Positions 16,828 to 26,100 of a stretch of DNA of 64,000 bases are shown here, piece by piece. The translations under genes were made by a program, and so were the position numbers. Under the pieces are notes generated by a model that was not told the DNA's origin, ran no database searches, and worked only from the letters and a program-made list of their open reading frames with translations. Position 1 is the first letter of the stretch. The number at the start of each line of letters is the position of its first letter. The stretch lies in assembly GCA_963976815.1 (NCBI GenBank), contig CAXBLU010000001.1, forward strand, positions 124,001-188,000, given 5' to 3'. The DNA comes from JAHRVQ01 sp963976815. GTDB taxonomy: Bacteria; Pseudomonadota; Gammaproteobacteria; Pseudomonadales; Azotimanducaceae.

Positions 16828-16848
16828 TAAATGACTGAGGTCCTGTAG

Positions 16849-17484
16849 ATGCAAATCAAACTGTTAAACCCGAGCGTTCTCATCCCCCTGACAATCCTCT
16901 TCGTGTTTATGTACTGGTACCAATGGAGTGCAGATGTTTTATCGCCCGCTGAGGTTGATCGCTATATGGGGATAATCGAAGCACAAACTCAAACGCCTGG
17001 CGCCCAGCACGATCTACCTGCATTGCGACAATTCTTAAACGAAGATGACGGTAAACCCGTCTACACCGTGAACCTGTACAAATTTCGCGAGCTTGCCGAC
17101 TACCCGAAAGCCACGGGACTCAGTGGGAGCGGTGAACAAGCCTATGATCGATTTAGTGAAGTTATGGTGTCCCTGATGATAAAACGAGGCTCGCACCCTA
17201 TCTTCGGTAGCACCTGGGCTGACCAGGCTAATAGCAACTGGGATCGGATTGTCATCGTGAAATATCGCAGCCGCCGCGACCTGGTTGATCTGTTTGCCAC
17301 CGATGACTTTGCCGAGGCTTCCCTGCACAAATGGGCGAGCCTTCAGGATCACGAGAGAATGCTGGTGCAAGGAATTCATATTCCCAGCGGGATATATGTC
17401 ATCAGCTTAATCGCAATTTTGATCGGCATCGTGATGCCTCCAATTCTGAATCAGACTTCGCAACTTCGACAAAGAAGACCATAG
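16849..17484 (+). CDS. Membrane-anchored protein with DUF1330-like domain
   Basis: 211 aa. Membrane helices lie at both ends (residues ~7-28 and ~182-200). The central part (YTVNLYKFRELADYP, then YDRFSEVM, then WDRIVIVKYRSRRDLVDLFATDDF) has the ferredoxin-like pattern of DUF1330/dimeric alpha-beta barrel proteins. This central part would face either the periplasm or the cytosol; I cannot decide. Under the control of the divergent HxlR regulator by position. Function unknown. Confidence 0.65.
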   Translation: MQIKLLNPSVLIPLTILFVFMYWYQWSADVLSPAEVDRYMGIIEAQTQTPGAQHDLPALRQFLNEDDGKPVYTVNLYKFRELADYPKATGLSGSGEQAYDRFSEVMVSLMIKRGSHPIFGSTWADQANSNWDRIVIVKYRSRRDLVDLFATDDFAEASLHKWASLQDHERMLVQGIHIPSGIYVISLIAILIGIVMPPILNQTSQLRQRRP

Positions 17485-17494
17485 GTTTCTAACA

Positions 17495-17617
17495 ATGGGG
17501 TCAGACCCGATTACTCAAATTTTCAGCAAAGGGGTCAGACCCGATCAACCAAATTTTGACCAAAGGGGTCTGACCCGATCTCCCTTATCCGATCTACCAA
17601 ATTCAACCTGACCCCAT
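17495..17617. repeat. REP-like repeat block built on GGGGTCAGACCC
   Basis: Three units start at 17497, 17531 and 17565 with a 34-bp period, each beginning GGGGTCWGACCCGAT. The block is bounded by an inverted pair, AATGGGGTCA on the left and TGACCCCATT (17609-17618) on the right. The unit is itself partly palindromic (GGGTC/GACCC). It fills the space between two plus-strand genes. A related pair is found at 55.7-55.8 kb. Confidence 0.9.
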
Positions 17618-17670
17618 TTCTCATTCTCCGGTAGAATCAGCACAACAAAAACAAATAGAGCACCGCCTAT

Positions 17671-18666
17671 ATGTACCAGCTGATTATTATCGCAGCCCTG
17701 CTATTACAGACAGGCACAGCCCTTGCGGCACCGGTGGCATCAACCGATGACTATTTAAGCAAACGGTATGAGGTCACCCTCGAACGAGATGTGGTGTACG
17801 GCGAAGGCGTTGTTGGTGGCACTGACAACCCTCACGCTCGGCCCCTGCTCGTTGATATCTATCAGCCGCTTCGTGCTAGCAACACCCCTGCCCCGACTTT
17901 AATACTGGCCTTTGGTGGCGCATTTCACCGGGGTTCAAAGGCCCCGCAATCCTATGTTGAAGACGGTGCGCAAAATACACCGGTCGGTGAGTACTGCCAT
18001 GAGTTTGCACGGCGCGGTTACAACTGTTTTGTGATCGACTATCGGCTAGTACCCGAACAGCCAGAAATAAGTACACCGTTGGACGACCCGCGCCTGATGC
18101 CCTGGCAACAAGCAACAGCGCCCCAGGCCACAGGCCGTATTGATTTTGTTCGGCAACAAATGGGATTGCCTGCGCTTGATGAACATTCACGCCTAACACT
18201 TTGGAAAGGAATTTTGGCTGCTACAGAGGATATTCAAAAAGCAATATCATTTGTGCGCGCCCATGCGGACGAATATAGCGTCGACCCAGAACGCATTGTC
18301 ATCGGCGGATTCTCCTCCGGTGCTATTACCGCTATTAATGTCGCCTACGGGGTCGGCGCAGATGTCGCCGCTGTTATATCTCTGTCCGGAAGCGGCTGGG
18401 GATATAACGTATTTCAAACAGCGCAAACCGCCCCCGCTACACCTCTATTGTTAGTCGTCGGTCAGAATGACCTCGCCGGCGTTCGCCAGGGCAGCGCAGG
18501 ATTGCTCCAGGTCTTTGGTCAGTTGAAAACAAATGCAGAGTTTGCCTGGGTGCCGGGCTATGGACATTTCTATCCACGGGGTTCAGTGACGCTGGGGGCT
18601 CAAGGCGACAAACAATCGTTAGAGGAACGGGTGGCCAGGTTTTTACACTCAGCTCTGGATCTGTAG
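17671..18666 (+). CDS. Exported alpha/beta-hydrolase (esterase-like)
   Basis: 331 aa with a signal peptide (cleavage after ALAA, residues ~17-20). The alpha/beta-hydrolase core has an oxyanion segment FGGAFHRGS (residues ~79-87). The nucleophile elbow is GGFSSGA near residue 213, and the acid and His are probably GQNDLAG and GYGHFY near the C-terminus. It resembles carboxylesterase or polyester/feruloyl esterase type proteins. It would act in the periplasm or outside. Substrate unknown. It follows the REP-like block by about 50 nt. Confidence 0.82.
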   Translation: MYQLIIIAALLLQTGTALAAPVASTDDYLSKRYEVTLERDVVYGEGVVGGTDNPHARPLLVDIYQPLRASNTPAPTLILAFGGAFHRGSKAPQSYVEDGAQNTPVGEYCHEFARRGYNCFVIDYRLVPEQPEISTPLDDPRLMPWQQATAPQATGRIDFVRQQMGLPALDEHSRLTLWKGILAATEDIQKAISFVRAHADEYSVDPERIVIGGFSSGAITAINVAYGVGADVAAVISLSGSGWGYNVFQTAQTAPATPLLLVVGQNDLAGVRQGSAGLLQVFGQLKTNAEFAWVPGYGHFYPRGSVTLGAQGDKQSLEERVARFLHSALDL

Positions 18667-18763
18667 TCTTTCGCTAGGTATGTAAATCGGTGCCTACAGT
18701 GAGGTTCCCCCACGCTAAGGAATGTGGTCTATTGGATTTCCAAAAATGCTACCGGCCACATAC

Positions 18764-18937
18764 ATGCTCAAAACAATCGCGATAATCGCAGCGCTCTGCT
18801 GCTTTATAATTCCTAGCCGAGCGCAAGAGCCTTCTTCTGGCGCAATGCCGCTACCGAAAATCACCATTTACCATTTAGAGGGGCGTCGATCAGAGCGTAT
18901 CGTCTGGATAATGTTAGCCGACTCAATTTCTACATGA
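18764..18937 (+). pseudogene. Truncated glutathione-S-transferase-like gene remnant
   Basis: A 57-codon frame. It opens with a hydrophobic signal-like segment (residues ~1-20, ending SRAQ) and then reads KITIYHLEGRRSERIVWIM. That is the first strand and helix of the GST thioredoxin-like domain. Family identity stops after about base 18913: LADSIST and a stop codon replace the expected helix. No continuation of a GST is found in any frame downstream or near 31.7 kb. I read it as the 5' stump of a gene cut by insertion or deletion at the left border of the accessory region. An in-frame UGA reading through as selenocysteine was considered; the downstream codons do not resemble GST. Confidence 0.65.
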
Positions 18938-19023
18938 ACAATGCCCATTTCTCACAAATGCAATTGCGATACCATAACTCCACAAATTCCTATATCGTCG
19001 CATACTCAGAGTTGGCTGAATAT

Positions 19024-19704
19024 TTAGTAGCCAGAAATCTGCCTCAGTTCTACTGCTCTTTTTTCTCCAGGGAGTTCTTCCAACATAGTCCAATAAGCAG
19101 TCGATCGCCCAGACCTCGCAATAACGAACCTAATTACCCTAGTCTCACCAACTGAGGAGTGATAAACAATTTCTACAAGCTGCATTGGATGGTCAACCAA
19201 TTGACCATCCTCACCAAATTCTTTAAATTCTAACGGAAAGTTCACTTCAAATTCGACTTCCATTCCTGCTTCCAATACATCCCAACCTTGTGAAGGAAAG
19301 CCCTCGAGATAAACCATTACATTTGTGGCCCTTTTTGAGGTAACACTAACTATTAATGTAACAGCAACAACTACAACATCCTCTTCCACACGCGCAACAG
19401 GAAATCCCAGTTTGTACTCAAGCCTCGCGAACCGAATATCAATATCAAGTGCACGGCTTTGGATATCCGCCATTTTCTCGAACTGCTTTCGCTGCTCACG
19501 AAGTTCAGTCATTTGTAAGTTCAGAGTGTATACGACAGAAAGAAATGCACCCCCCGCAAAAAAAGCATTAAAGAAACCAAATGAATCTCCAAACTGTCCA
19601 ACTCGATCACCTTCTCCGTTAAGCACGAAATAGATGGAAATCAAGGTATAGATAACATATGCGGCTGCGACCCCCGAACCAACAAGAATCATCCATCGCT
19701 TCAT
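19024..19704 (-). CDS. Membrane/coiled-coil protein of a defence-island type
   Basis: 226 aa. Two membrane helices (residues ~5-27 and ~43-62) flank a short loop with GQFGDSFGFFNAFF. A coiled-coil (QMTELREQRKQFEKMADIQ) and a beta-rich soluble domain follow. The module in which GDxFGxxNxxF in a loop precedes a helix and an E-L-x-x-Q-R coil recurs in small membrane proteins next to phage-defence genes (family knowledge, no name recalled). I chose the ATG at 19704 because AGGAGG lies exactly 7 nt before it; the frame opens 8 codons earlier. Function unknown. Confidence 0.65.
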   Translation of the reverse strand: MKRWMILVGSGVAAAYVIYTLISIYFVLNGEGDRVGQFGDSFGFFNAFFAGGAFLSVVYTLNLQMTELREQRKQFEKMADIQSRALDIDIRFARLEYKLGFPVARVEEDVVVVAVTLIVSVTSKRATNVMVYLEGFPSQGWDVLEAGMEVEFEVNFPLEFKEFGEDGQLVDHPMQLVEIVYHSSVGETRVIRFVIARSGRSTAYWTMLEELPGEKRAVELRQISGY

Positions 19705-19936
19705 AAATCCACCTCCTGATTCTTTCATTGACTAACACAAGAATATTCAATTCTTCAAAAACAAATATTCTCGTTCTGTAAATTATCGGAAAAGACACAA
19801 CTATCTGTACATTGAAAATCTTATTAGTCGAATTTACAGTTCAACGAGTTTAGACCCCGATCTATTTCAGTATTCAACAAGAAGTTGGCCGACATTGCTG
19901 AACAATTCCGAACTGGAATATTATCCATCTAACTCC

Positions 19937-21148
19937 TTATACCAACTTAATTTCAGAACGAAAGATGTTTCCAATTCGCAGCGTTGCAGAGAGACCGTCT
20001 GTCTTCACCGCGCTTCTACCAATAAGGCCTGTCCATGACACGTTTTCTTCGCCTGCTGGTTCCTCCACATTCGGCCTGTGCTCAAGTTCCTCCAATGCCT
20101 CGCGGCTGACGCCTTGTGTGACGATTACCGTCCTTATTCGCTCTTCATTCACTCGAATTTCACGGGGAAGTTCTATCACGACCTCCCGCCCGCGATAGTT
20201 TTCATCAAAAACTTTGCGCCTCTCCGCATCGTCACCCAGTTCGACTCTCGACCTAACGTCCCGTTCACCCACCATTTCTTTTCTTGCATTCTCTTCCCTA
20301 GCCGAGCGTTCACGAACCGAATCAGGTCGACTCCCAAATGGGGAGGCCACAACCTCTGCAGTAATCTCGAAGCCCGCCATGCGGAGAGCCTTGGACATAA
20401 CACCGCGATTCGCTGCATCTTCTGCATAGATGAGTTGATCGGAGCTAATTTCAAATGGATTTTCGGGCTCTGGATCGATAACCTTAAGAACGCTTCCTGC
20501 GCCATCGTCTAAGCCAATGCCGAGCCCGCACACTAGCCTTTGCCCCGTATGACCAGGAGGAAAAATAATAGAGCACTTTTGCGCAACGCCTCCGGTTACT
20601 GGAGGCCCCTTTGTTCCGAGTTGCTTTTCGCTGTACTCCGAGCCCGATTGAGTCCCCTTGCATTCAACAATATGCCACTTTCCGTTCAAATCCCGAGCTA
20701 CAAAATCTGGTGTCTTATTCGGACCGCGCTTCGCAATTCGCCGCTGGGTTGCACCAACCGAAGCAGCAACTCTCTGCATGAAATATCTACCGTCGAGTAT
20801 TTGGGCAAGGGAAAGCTTGTCACATAACCATAGTATAGGTACCCCCATACCAAAGTCGTCACTCAGAATAGTTTTCTGATGCGCATCCAGCTCTGAGTAG
20901 CTTCGCGTCAAACTCAATTCCTCTTGATCAGAAATCGCCGCCAAGTATCGTACCCATGCCCAAAACTCTCCTAATGAGACGCCCGTCGATGAAGTAGGAG
21001 TCGTCAAGTAACCGATCATCATCAGCATTGCTGGTATATTCAGCTGATAAGAGCTTGGACCAGGTTGGAACGACTTTGGAAACGAAGGACCCATACCGCG
21101 TTTTGGCCAAGTTGCCCTATCTACATTTATTTTAAGGTTACGATTCAT
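19937..21148 (-). CDS. PD-(D/E)XK-like nuclease-fold protein
   Basis: 403 aa. A central segment reads TPDFVARDLNGKWHIVECKGTQ. Asp148, Glu162 and Lys164 have the D-(x)n-E-x-K spacing of restriction-type nucleases, with the strand-turn-strand between them. The N-terminal ~140 residues are helical and the C-terminal ~130 are highly charged (many R/E), then a beta-like tail. It may cut or simply bind DNA. No methylase or helicase partner sits next to it. I do not recognise a named family. It ends 232 nt before the membrane/coiled-coil gene on the same strand. Confidence 0.6.
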   Translation of the reverse strand: MNRNLKINVDRATWPKRGMGPSFPKSFQPGPSSYQLNIPAMLMMIGYLTTPTSSTGVSLGEFWAWVRYLAAISDQEELSLTRSYSELDAHQKTILSDDFGMGVPILWLCDKLSLAQILDGRYFMQRVAASVGATQRRIAKRGPNKTPDFVARDLNGKWHIVECKGTQSGSEYSEKQLGTKGPPVTGGVAQKCSIIFPPGHTGQRLVCGLGIGLDDGAGSVLKVIDPEPENPFEISSDQLIYAEDAANRGVMSKALRMAGFEITAEVVASPFGSRPDSVRERSAREENARKEMVGERDVRSRVELGDDAERRKVFDENYRGREVVIELPREIRVNEERIRTVIVTQGVSREALEELEHRPNVEEPAGEENVSWTGLIGRSAVKTDGLSATLRIGNIFRSEIKLV

Positions 21149-21337
21149 TTGTGTTCAATTCACTCCCATTGATAAAAGTAATTTCCATATAATTCGCTTT
21201 CCAAATCAACCAATAGAGCACGTTCACTCATCACGACAGATCATAGAGAGGAGCAAAATTGGAATCAAAACAGCATTTTTCACTTCGCTCCAATTGTTAT
21301 TTCCTATGGGAATTTTTGTCTCACACTAGAAGAGTTT

Positions 21338-22042
21338 TCATTTTTCTTCATCCGCCCTTGCTTCACTCAATGCCGTAGCTAACAACCCTGGCGGTACAGC
21401 AATGATACCCAGGCCCACCATGAGCACAAAGAAAGTAAATATCTTCCCACCGACAGTAATTGGATATGCGTCACCGTAGCCAACTGTAGTGAGTGACGTA
21501 GTAGCCCACCATAGACTGTGAAAAATCGAAGCGAATTTCTTAGGCTGCACGTCGTGTTCAAAGTAGTAAATACCAACTGCTGAAAGGTAAATCAAAATCA
21601 CAGCAACGATTATAAACAGAATGATTTCCTCTCTTGCTATCGCAAGAGCTCTTCTAAATCGATCCATTGCATCTGAATATCTGGTGAGCTTGAACAACCT
21701 GATGAGCCTAAAAAGTCTAAATGCTCGCACGGAGCGCAAGTCGATACCCATAGATAGATAGAAAGGCAAGATCGCTAGAATATCGATGATTCCGTAAAAG
21801 CTAAACACATAAGAGAGGCGTTTTTCTGAAGCTAGAACCCGTAGAAAGTACTCTATGGTAAACAGTATTGTTATGACAAGTTCTATCCGCCCCAATAGCA
21901 ACGTTGTTCGTTGACTTAATCCTGGCAAAGTCTCAACGGAAAACTCCACCACCGCAATTACGATTAGGATCAGTACAACCCAATCAAATAGGCGACCAGA
22001 AAACGTATCTGATCCGTTAATGACTGAACGAAATTTGTCCAT
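21338..22042 (-). CDS. Voltage-gated potassium channel
   Basis: 234 aa with six membrane helices. The S4 helix is visible as regularly spaced arginines (RSVRAFRLFRLIRLFKLTRY). The pore has the K+ selectivity filter TVGYGD (LTTVGYGDAYPIT). Such channels pass K+ across the inner membrane on depolarisation. The protein has no cytosolic RCK domain. It lies inside the accessory region, where ion channels can serve as effectors, but similar channels are also normal housekeeping genes, so a defence role is only an inference. Confidence 0.9.
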   Translation of the reverse strand: MDKFRSVINGSDTFSGRLFDWVVLILIVIAVVEFSVETLPGLSQRTTLLLGRIELVITILFTIEYFLRVLASEKRLSYVFSFYGIIDILAILPFYLSMGIDLRSVRAFRLFRLIRLFKLTRYSDAMDRFRRALAIAREEIILFIIVAVILIYLSAVGIYYFEHDVQPKKFASIFHSLWWATTSLTTVGYGDAYPITVGGKIFTFFVLMVGLGIIAVPPGLLATALSEARADEEK

Positions 22043-22206
22043 CGCGAGTATTCCTTACCAACCCTCCCCTTATGCTAAACGCAAAAATTCTCTTCTCATA
22101 TAATTGATTTTCTTCAAGCTGATCAATAATCGATCAACACAGGATTTGTCAGACTCTTGATTATTGCGCTAGCATCCAGGTGGGCCTGAAACGGGTAGGA
22201 GATGTA

Positions 22207-22815
22207 ATGACAAATATCTTTACACGCTTTAATCGCAAATCGATCCAAGATAGACAAGTCGATACATTGATCGGTTTGTCTATTGGACTAATAGCTGATG
22301 GGAAGGTAGATCAACAGGAAGCAGAAATGCTTCGGTTGTGGCTGCAACGTAATCAACACTCCGAAAACCCAATGATCCTGAATCTTCTGGAAAGAGTGGA
22401 AGGAATGTTGATTGACAACATTCTCGATGCCGACGAATCAGAAGAGCTGCTGAAACTACTTAGTTCGCTCACAGGTCAATTACCTGAGGAAGGAGAAGTC
22501 ACGAAGTCGGCGACTATACCTTTAAATAATCCAGTACCAATAGTTACATTCGAAGAAAAGCAATTCATCTTCTCTGGTACTTTTGCATACGGTACAAGGA
22601 AGGATTGCCAAGGTGTGATTACAAAACTTGGTGGATACAACGCTAAATCTGTATCCCAATCAGTTGACTACTTAGTGATTGGAAGTTACGTCACGGATAG
22701 CTGGATACATGAAACTTTCGGACGGAAAATTGAAAAAGCAGTCGCAAATAGAGAGAAAGGGCTTGGTGTTGCGATTATTAGTGAAGAGCATTGGGTTGAA
22801 TCGGCCAATCTTTAA
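22207..22815 (+). CDS. TerB-like/BRCT two-domain protein
   Basis: 202 aa. Residues ~15-90 are a helical domain with LIGLSIGLIADGKVDQQEAE, the acidic repeat pattern of TerB-like proteins. Residues ~115-200 are a BRCT domain: FIFSGTFAYGTRKDCQGVI, then VDYLVIGS, and ISEEHW. BRCT domains bind phosphorylated partners or DNA ends, and this stand-alone combination is widespread in proteobacteria, function unknown. I chose the ATG at 22207 because AGGAG lies 5 nt before it; the frame opens 9 codons upstream. It is divergent from the K+ channel and precedes the large helicase gene by 295 nt, a gap in which I see nothing else. Confidence 0.82.
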   Translation: MTNIFTRFNRKSIQDRQVDTLIGLSIGLIADGKVDQQEAEMLRLWLQRNQHSENPMILNLLERVEGMLIDNILDADESEELLKLLSSLTGQLPEEGEVTKSATIPLNNPVPIVTFEEKQFIFSGTFAYGTRKDCQGVITKLGGYNAKSVSQSVDYLVIGSYVTDSWIHETFGRKIEKAVANREKGLGVAIISEEHWVESANL

Positions 22816-23110
22816 GATTTCGCCGAACAGAGCATGAGTGAATTTAGCCAGACAACATCACAATAATTCGCCCAGTCAGGAGACTCCGATTTCGGCATTA
22901 AATACTAGCCCCCTATCCTTTTGCAGAACCAACAACTCACATGTTCTAGTTAACTAGCCTCCCACTCACGAATTTGTACGATAAACAACCAATCGCAGCA
23001 TGAAACACAATGAAAAGCCGCTCTGCTATTTGTTGCTAGCCGATCTGAGAGTAGTATCCCGAAGCACGCCAGAGACATAGCATTATGTTGTTCTGCTTTA
23101 CGGAGGAAGA

Positions 23111-26100
23111 ATGTCCAGTTCTGAAGACGTCACGCTAACCAGAATAGAACCACAGTTATCAATTAAAACTGAGCACCTTTCTACTTTTTCTTTGGCGGCG
23201 CAACAAAACTCCTACCCACTTTTTCGAAATCTGAGCTTACTTTTCCCAATCGTAAATTCAGAGCAACTCGATGATCAACCAACTTTGCGGAACATCGTCG
23301 TCAGACTGACCTCCGAACCCGAATTTTTTACGCCCGAGGAGTGGCCAGTTGACGAAATTCGGCCAGGACAGGTGATTTCACTCCAGAAACGCCCGTTCAA
23401 TATATCCCATGACACGCTCGTGAATTTGACAGAAGAAATGAAAGTTACTGTCACTTTACGGGCCTACGCGCGTGAAGATTCCGATACCGGACTCGCAATA
23501 AAAAGGTTTTCGATCGCGGTTCTTCCAGCCAATTTCTGGGGAGGAGAAAGTCGGCAGCCAGATCTGTTAGCGGCATTTGTTAAACCTAATGGTGTCTACG
23601 TTGAATCACTGGTCCGACAAGTGACCGTAATGTTGGAGAAAGCTGGTCACGAGCGTAGTGCAGAGGGTTATCAATCGAATACCCGCGATAAGCCGTATCT
23701 AATGGCCGCAGCACTTTGGAATGTCATCTTCTCTCAGCGACTCTCTTACGTCTCCCCTCCTTTAGATTTTGCTCGAGTGGGGCAACGCATTAGATTAGCA
23801 ACAGATATCAGCGCTTCGAAAATAAGCGCTTGCTTGGATACTTCCCTTCTATTTTCCAGCTGCATCGAGTTAATGGGGCTTAATCCTGTCATCGCATTGA
23901 GCAAGGAACATGCATTTGTCGGTGTATGGCTAATAGACGAACGCTTTCCTGTACTCACGAATGACGACCCTATGGATCTACGAAAAAGAGTAGATGCTCG
24001 TGATCTCGTCCTATTCGAAAGTACGTTGGTAACCAACTCTGCTCCGGTCACATTTGAACAGGCTAGAGACCACGCACGGGAACTAATCAACGAGGACAAA
24101 GAAGACGAGTTTGTCTATGTAATCGATATCAAACAAGCAAGAGCCCGTAAAATCCGCCCTCTATCCACTATTGAAGAAAAACCTAAAGAGACAACCGCAG
24201 AATCAGAGCAGGCATTGGAATTGCCAACTGTTCCTCCATTGCCACCAGTAAGAGCCGATGAGCAGATCATATCCGAAACTCCAGAAACTCGTATCGATTC
24301 TTGGCAGCGAAAATTGCTTGATCTCACAAAGCGTAACGCCCTGCTCGCACTAAAAGATCGAGCAGTCGCCATTAAGCTATTTTGTCCGGATATTGGTTCA
24401 ATGGAGGATAGTTTTGCAGATGGCGCAACCTTCAAATTTCTGTCTGCTGAAGAAAGCCCCTCGCACGATACGGAGAGAAATTCCGAAACATTCAGGTTAC
24501 AGGTCGGTTCCGACATCCATAGAGAATATGCGTTAGACCAACTCAACAAAAATGTGCTGCTCGCCAATATGTCCAGGAAAAAGCTAGAGCAGAATACAAT
24601 CAACCTATTCAGAAAAGCCAAGAACGATCTTGAAGACGGAGGTTCAAACACGCTCTACCTCGCGCTTGGGATGTTGCGCTGGAAAAAAAATCCTGAAGAT
24701 GATCGTTCTTATCGTGCCCCACTTATATTAATACCTGCGCAACTCACCAGAAGCAGCGCAAAAGCACCAATAAGATTGCGTCAGCTAGCGGATGAGCAAC
24801 CCATTTTCAATATGACTTTAATTGAGTTCCTCTTCACCGAACACAGTATTGATCTCAATCAATTTCGAGACTCCTTACCGGAAGATGAGTCCGGACTCGA
24901 TATAAGTCTCATCTGGAACACTGTCCGAGCTGCGATAGCGGAGCAACCAGGATTCGAAGTAGTGGAAGAATTGGTTCTAGCATCATTTTCTTTCGCCAAG
25001 TACTTAATGTGGAAGGACCTTAAAGATAGGATCGACGACTTAAAGACCAACCCCTTTGTTAAACACCTCGTGGATCATCCCCAGAACGCTTATGTACAAG
25101 ATGCTAATTTCGTTTTACGCGATGAAGTAGATGAAAAGATTGATCCTGAGAAGATATTCACACCGCTAAATTGCGATAGCTCACAGTTAGTAGCAGTAGA
25201 AGCATCTGGAAGAACTCAGGACTTTGTACTAGAAGGCCCACCTGGAACCGGCAAGTCTGAAACCATCGCAAATATTATCTGCCACAACCTGGCCCTGGGC
25301 CGAAAAGTACTTTTTGTCGCAGAGAAGATGGCAGCGTTGCACGTAGTATATCGGCGCATGGAGAAAGTTGGACTCGATCACTTATGCCTTGAACTGCACA
25401 GCAATAAAGCAAACAAAAAAGCGGTGCTTAGCCAGCTTAGAGCGGCGATAGATAAACGAATTGATGCGAAGAGTGAAGGTTGGATAACATCAGTTAGGCT
25501 GCTAACAGAAAAAAGGGACCGCCTCAATAATTTTGTAAGAGCACTACACAAGAAGTCCATTTACGGACTCTCAGCAAGAGATGCTATCGCACGTGATGTC
25601 CTTTACAAGGACAAACATGATCTAACACTGAGTTGGCCACTGGGTTTTGAATCAGCTCCGATCAATTCCGCAGACCAATTAGATAAATTGCTTGAGACTG
25701 CCAAATTATCTGCTATTTCATATAACGACATTGCTCATCTCAATCCCACCCAGTATCAGATACTCAAGGCAAGAAGCTGGTCAAACGCCTGGCAAAGCCA
25801 GGTTGTAGATTGTTTAAAGCGTTACCAGTCAGCGGTCAATGACCTATACCCTAGCGCAGCAATGCTGGCGGCGAACTTTGAAGTGACCTTAACCGATTCC
25901 ACAATTGCGAATGTGACACGCATCCACTCACTGGCAGAACTAATAGAAACGATTGAAGCAAAGCCTCTGAGTTACGTGGTCGCGAAGGGAGCCAAGGACC
26001 TACTAGGTGACCTCGAACAACTCGCTGAGGCTAAACAAGAATTTGATCAAACGCTCGATACCATCGGACACAATGTATCACCAGACATTCTGAGTCTCAG

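Noticed and set aside
18764..19023. Selenocysteine read-through of the GST-like frame at its UGA stop (18935).
   Set aside because: The codons after the UGA do not resemble GST sequence, and similarity is already lost about 20 nt before the stop.
22104..22117. An Fnr-like site TTGATTTTCTTCAA upstream of the BRCT gene.
   Set aside because: It has one mismatch in ten, and about two such near-matches are expected by chance in a window this size; no link to oxygen response is visible.
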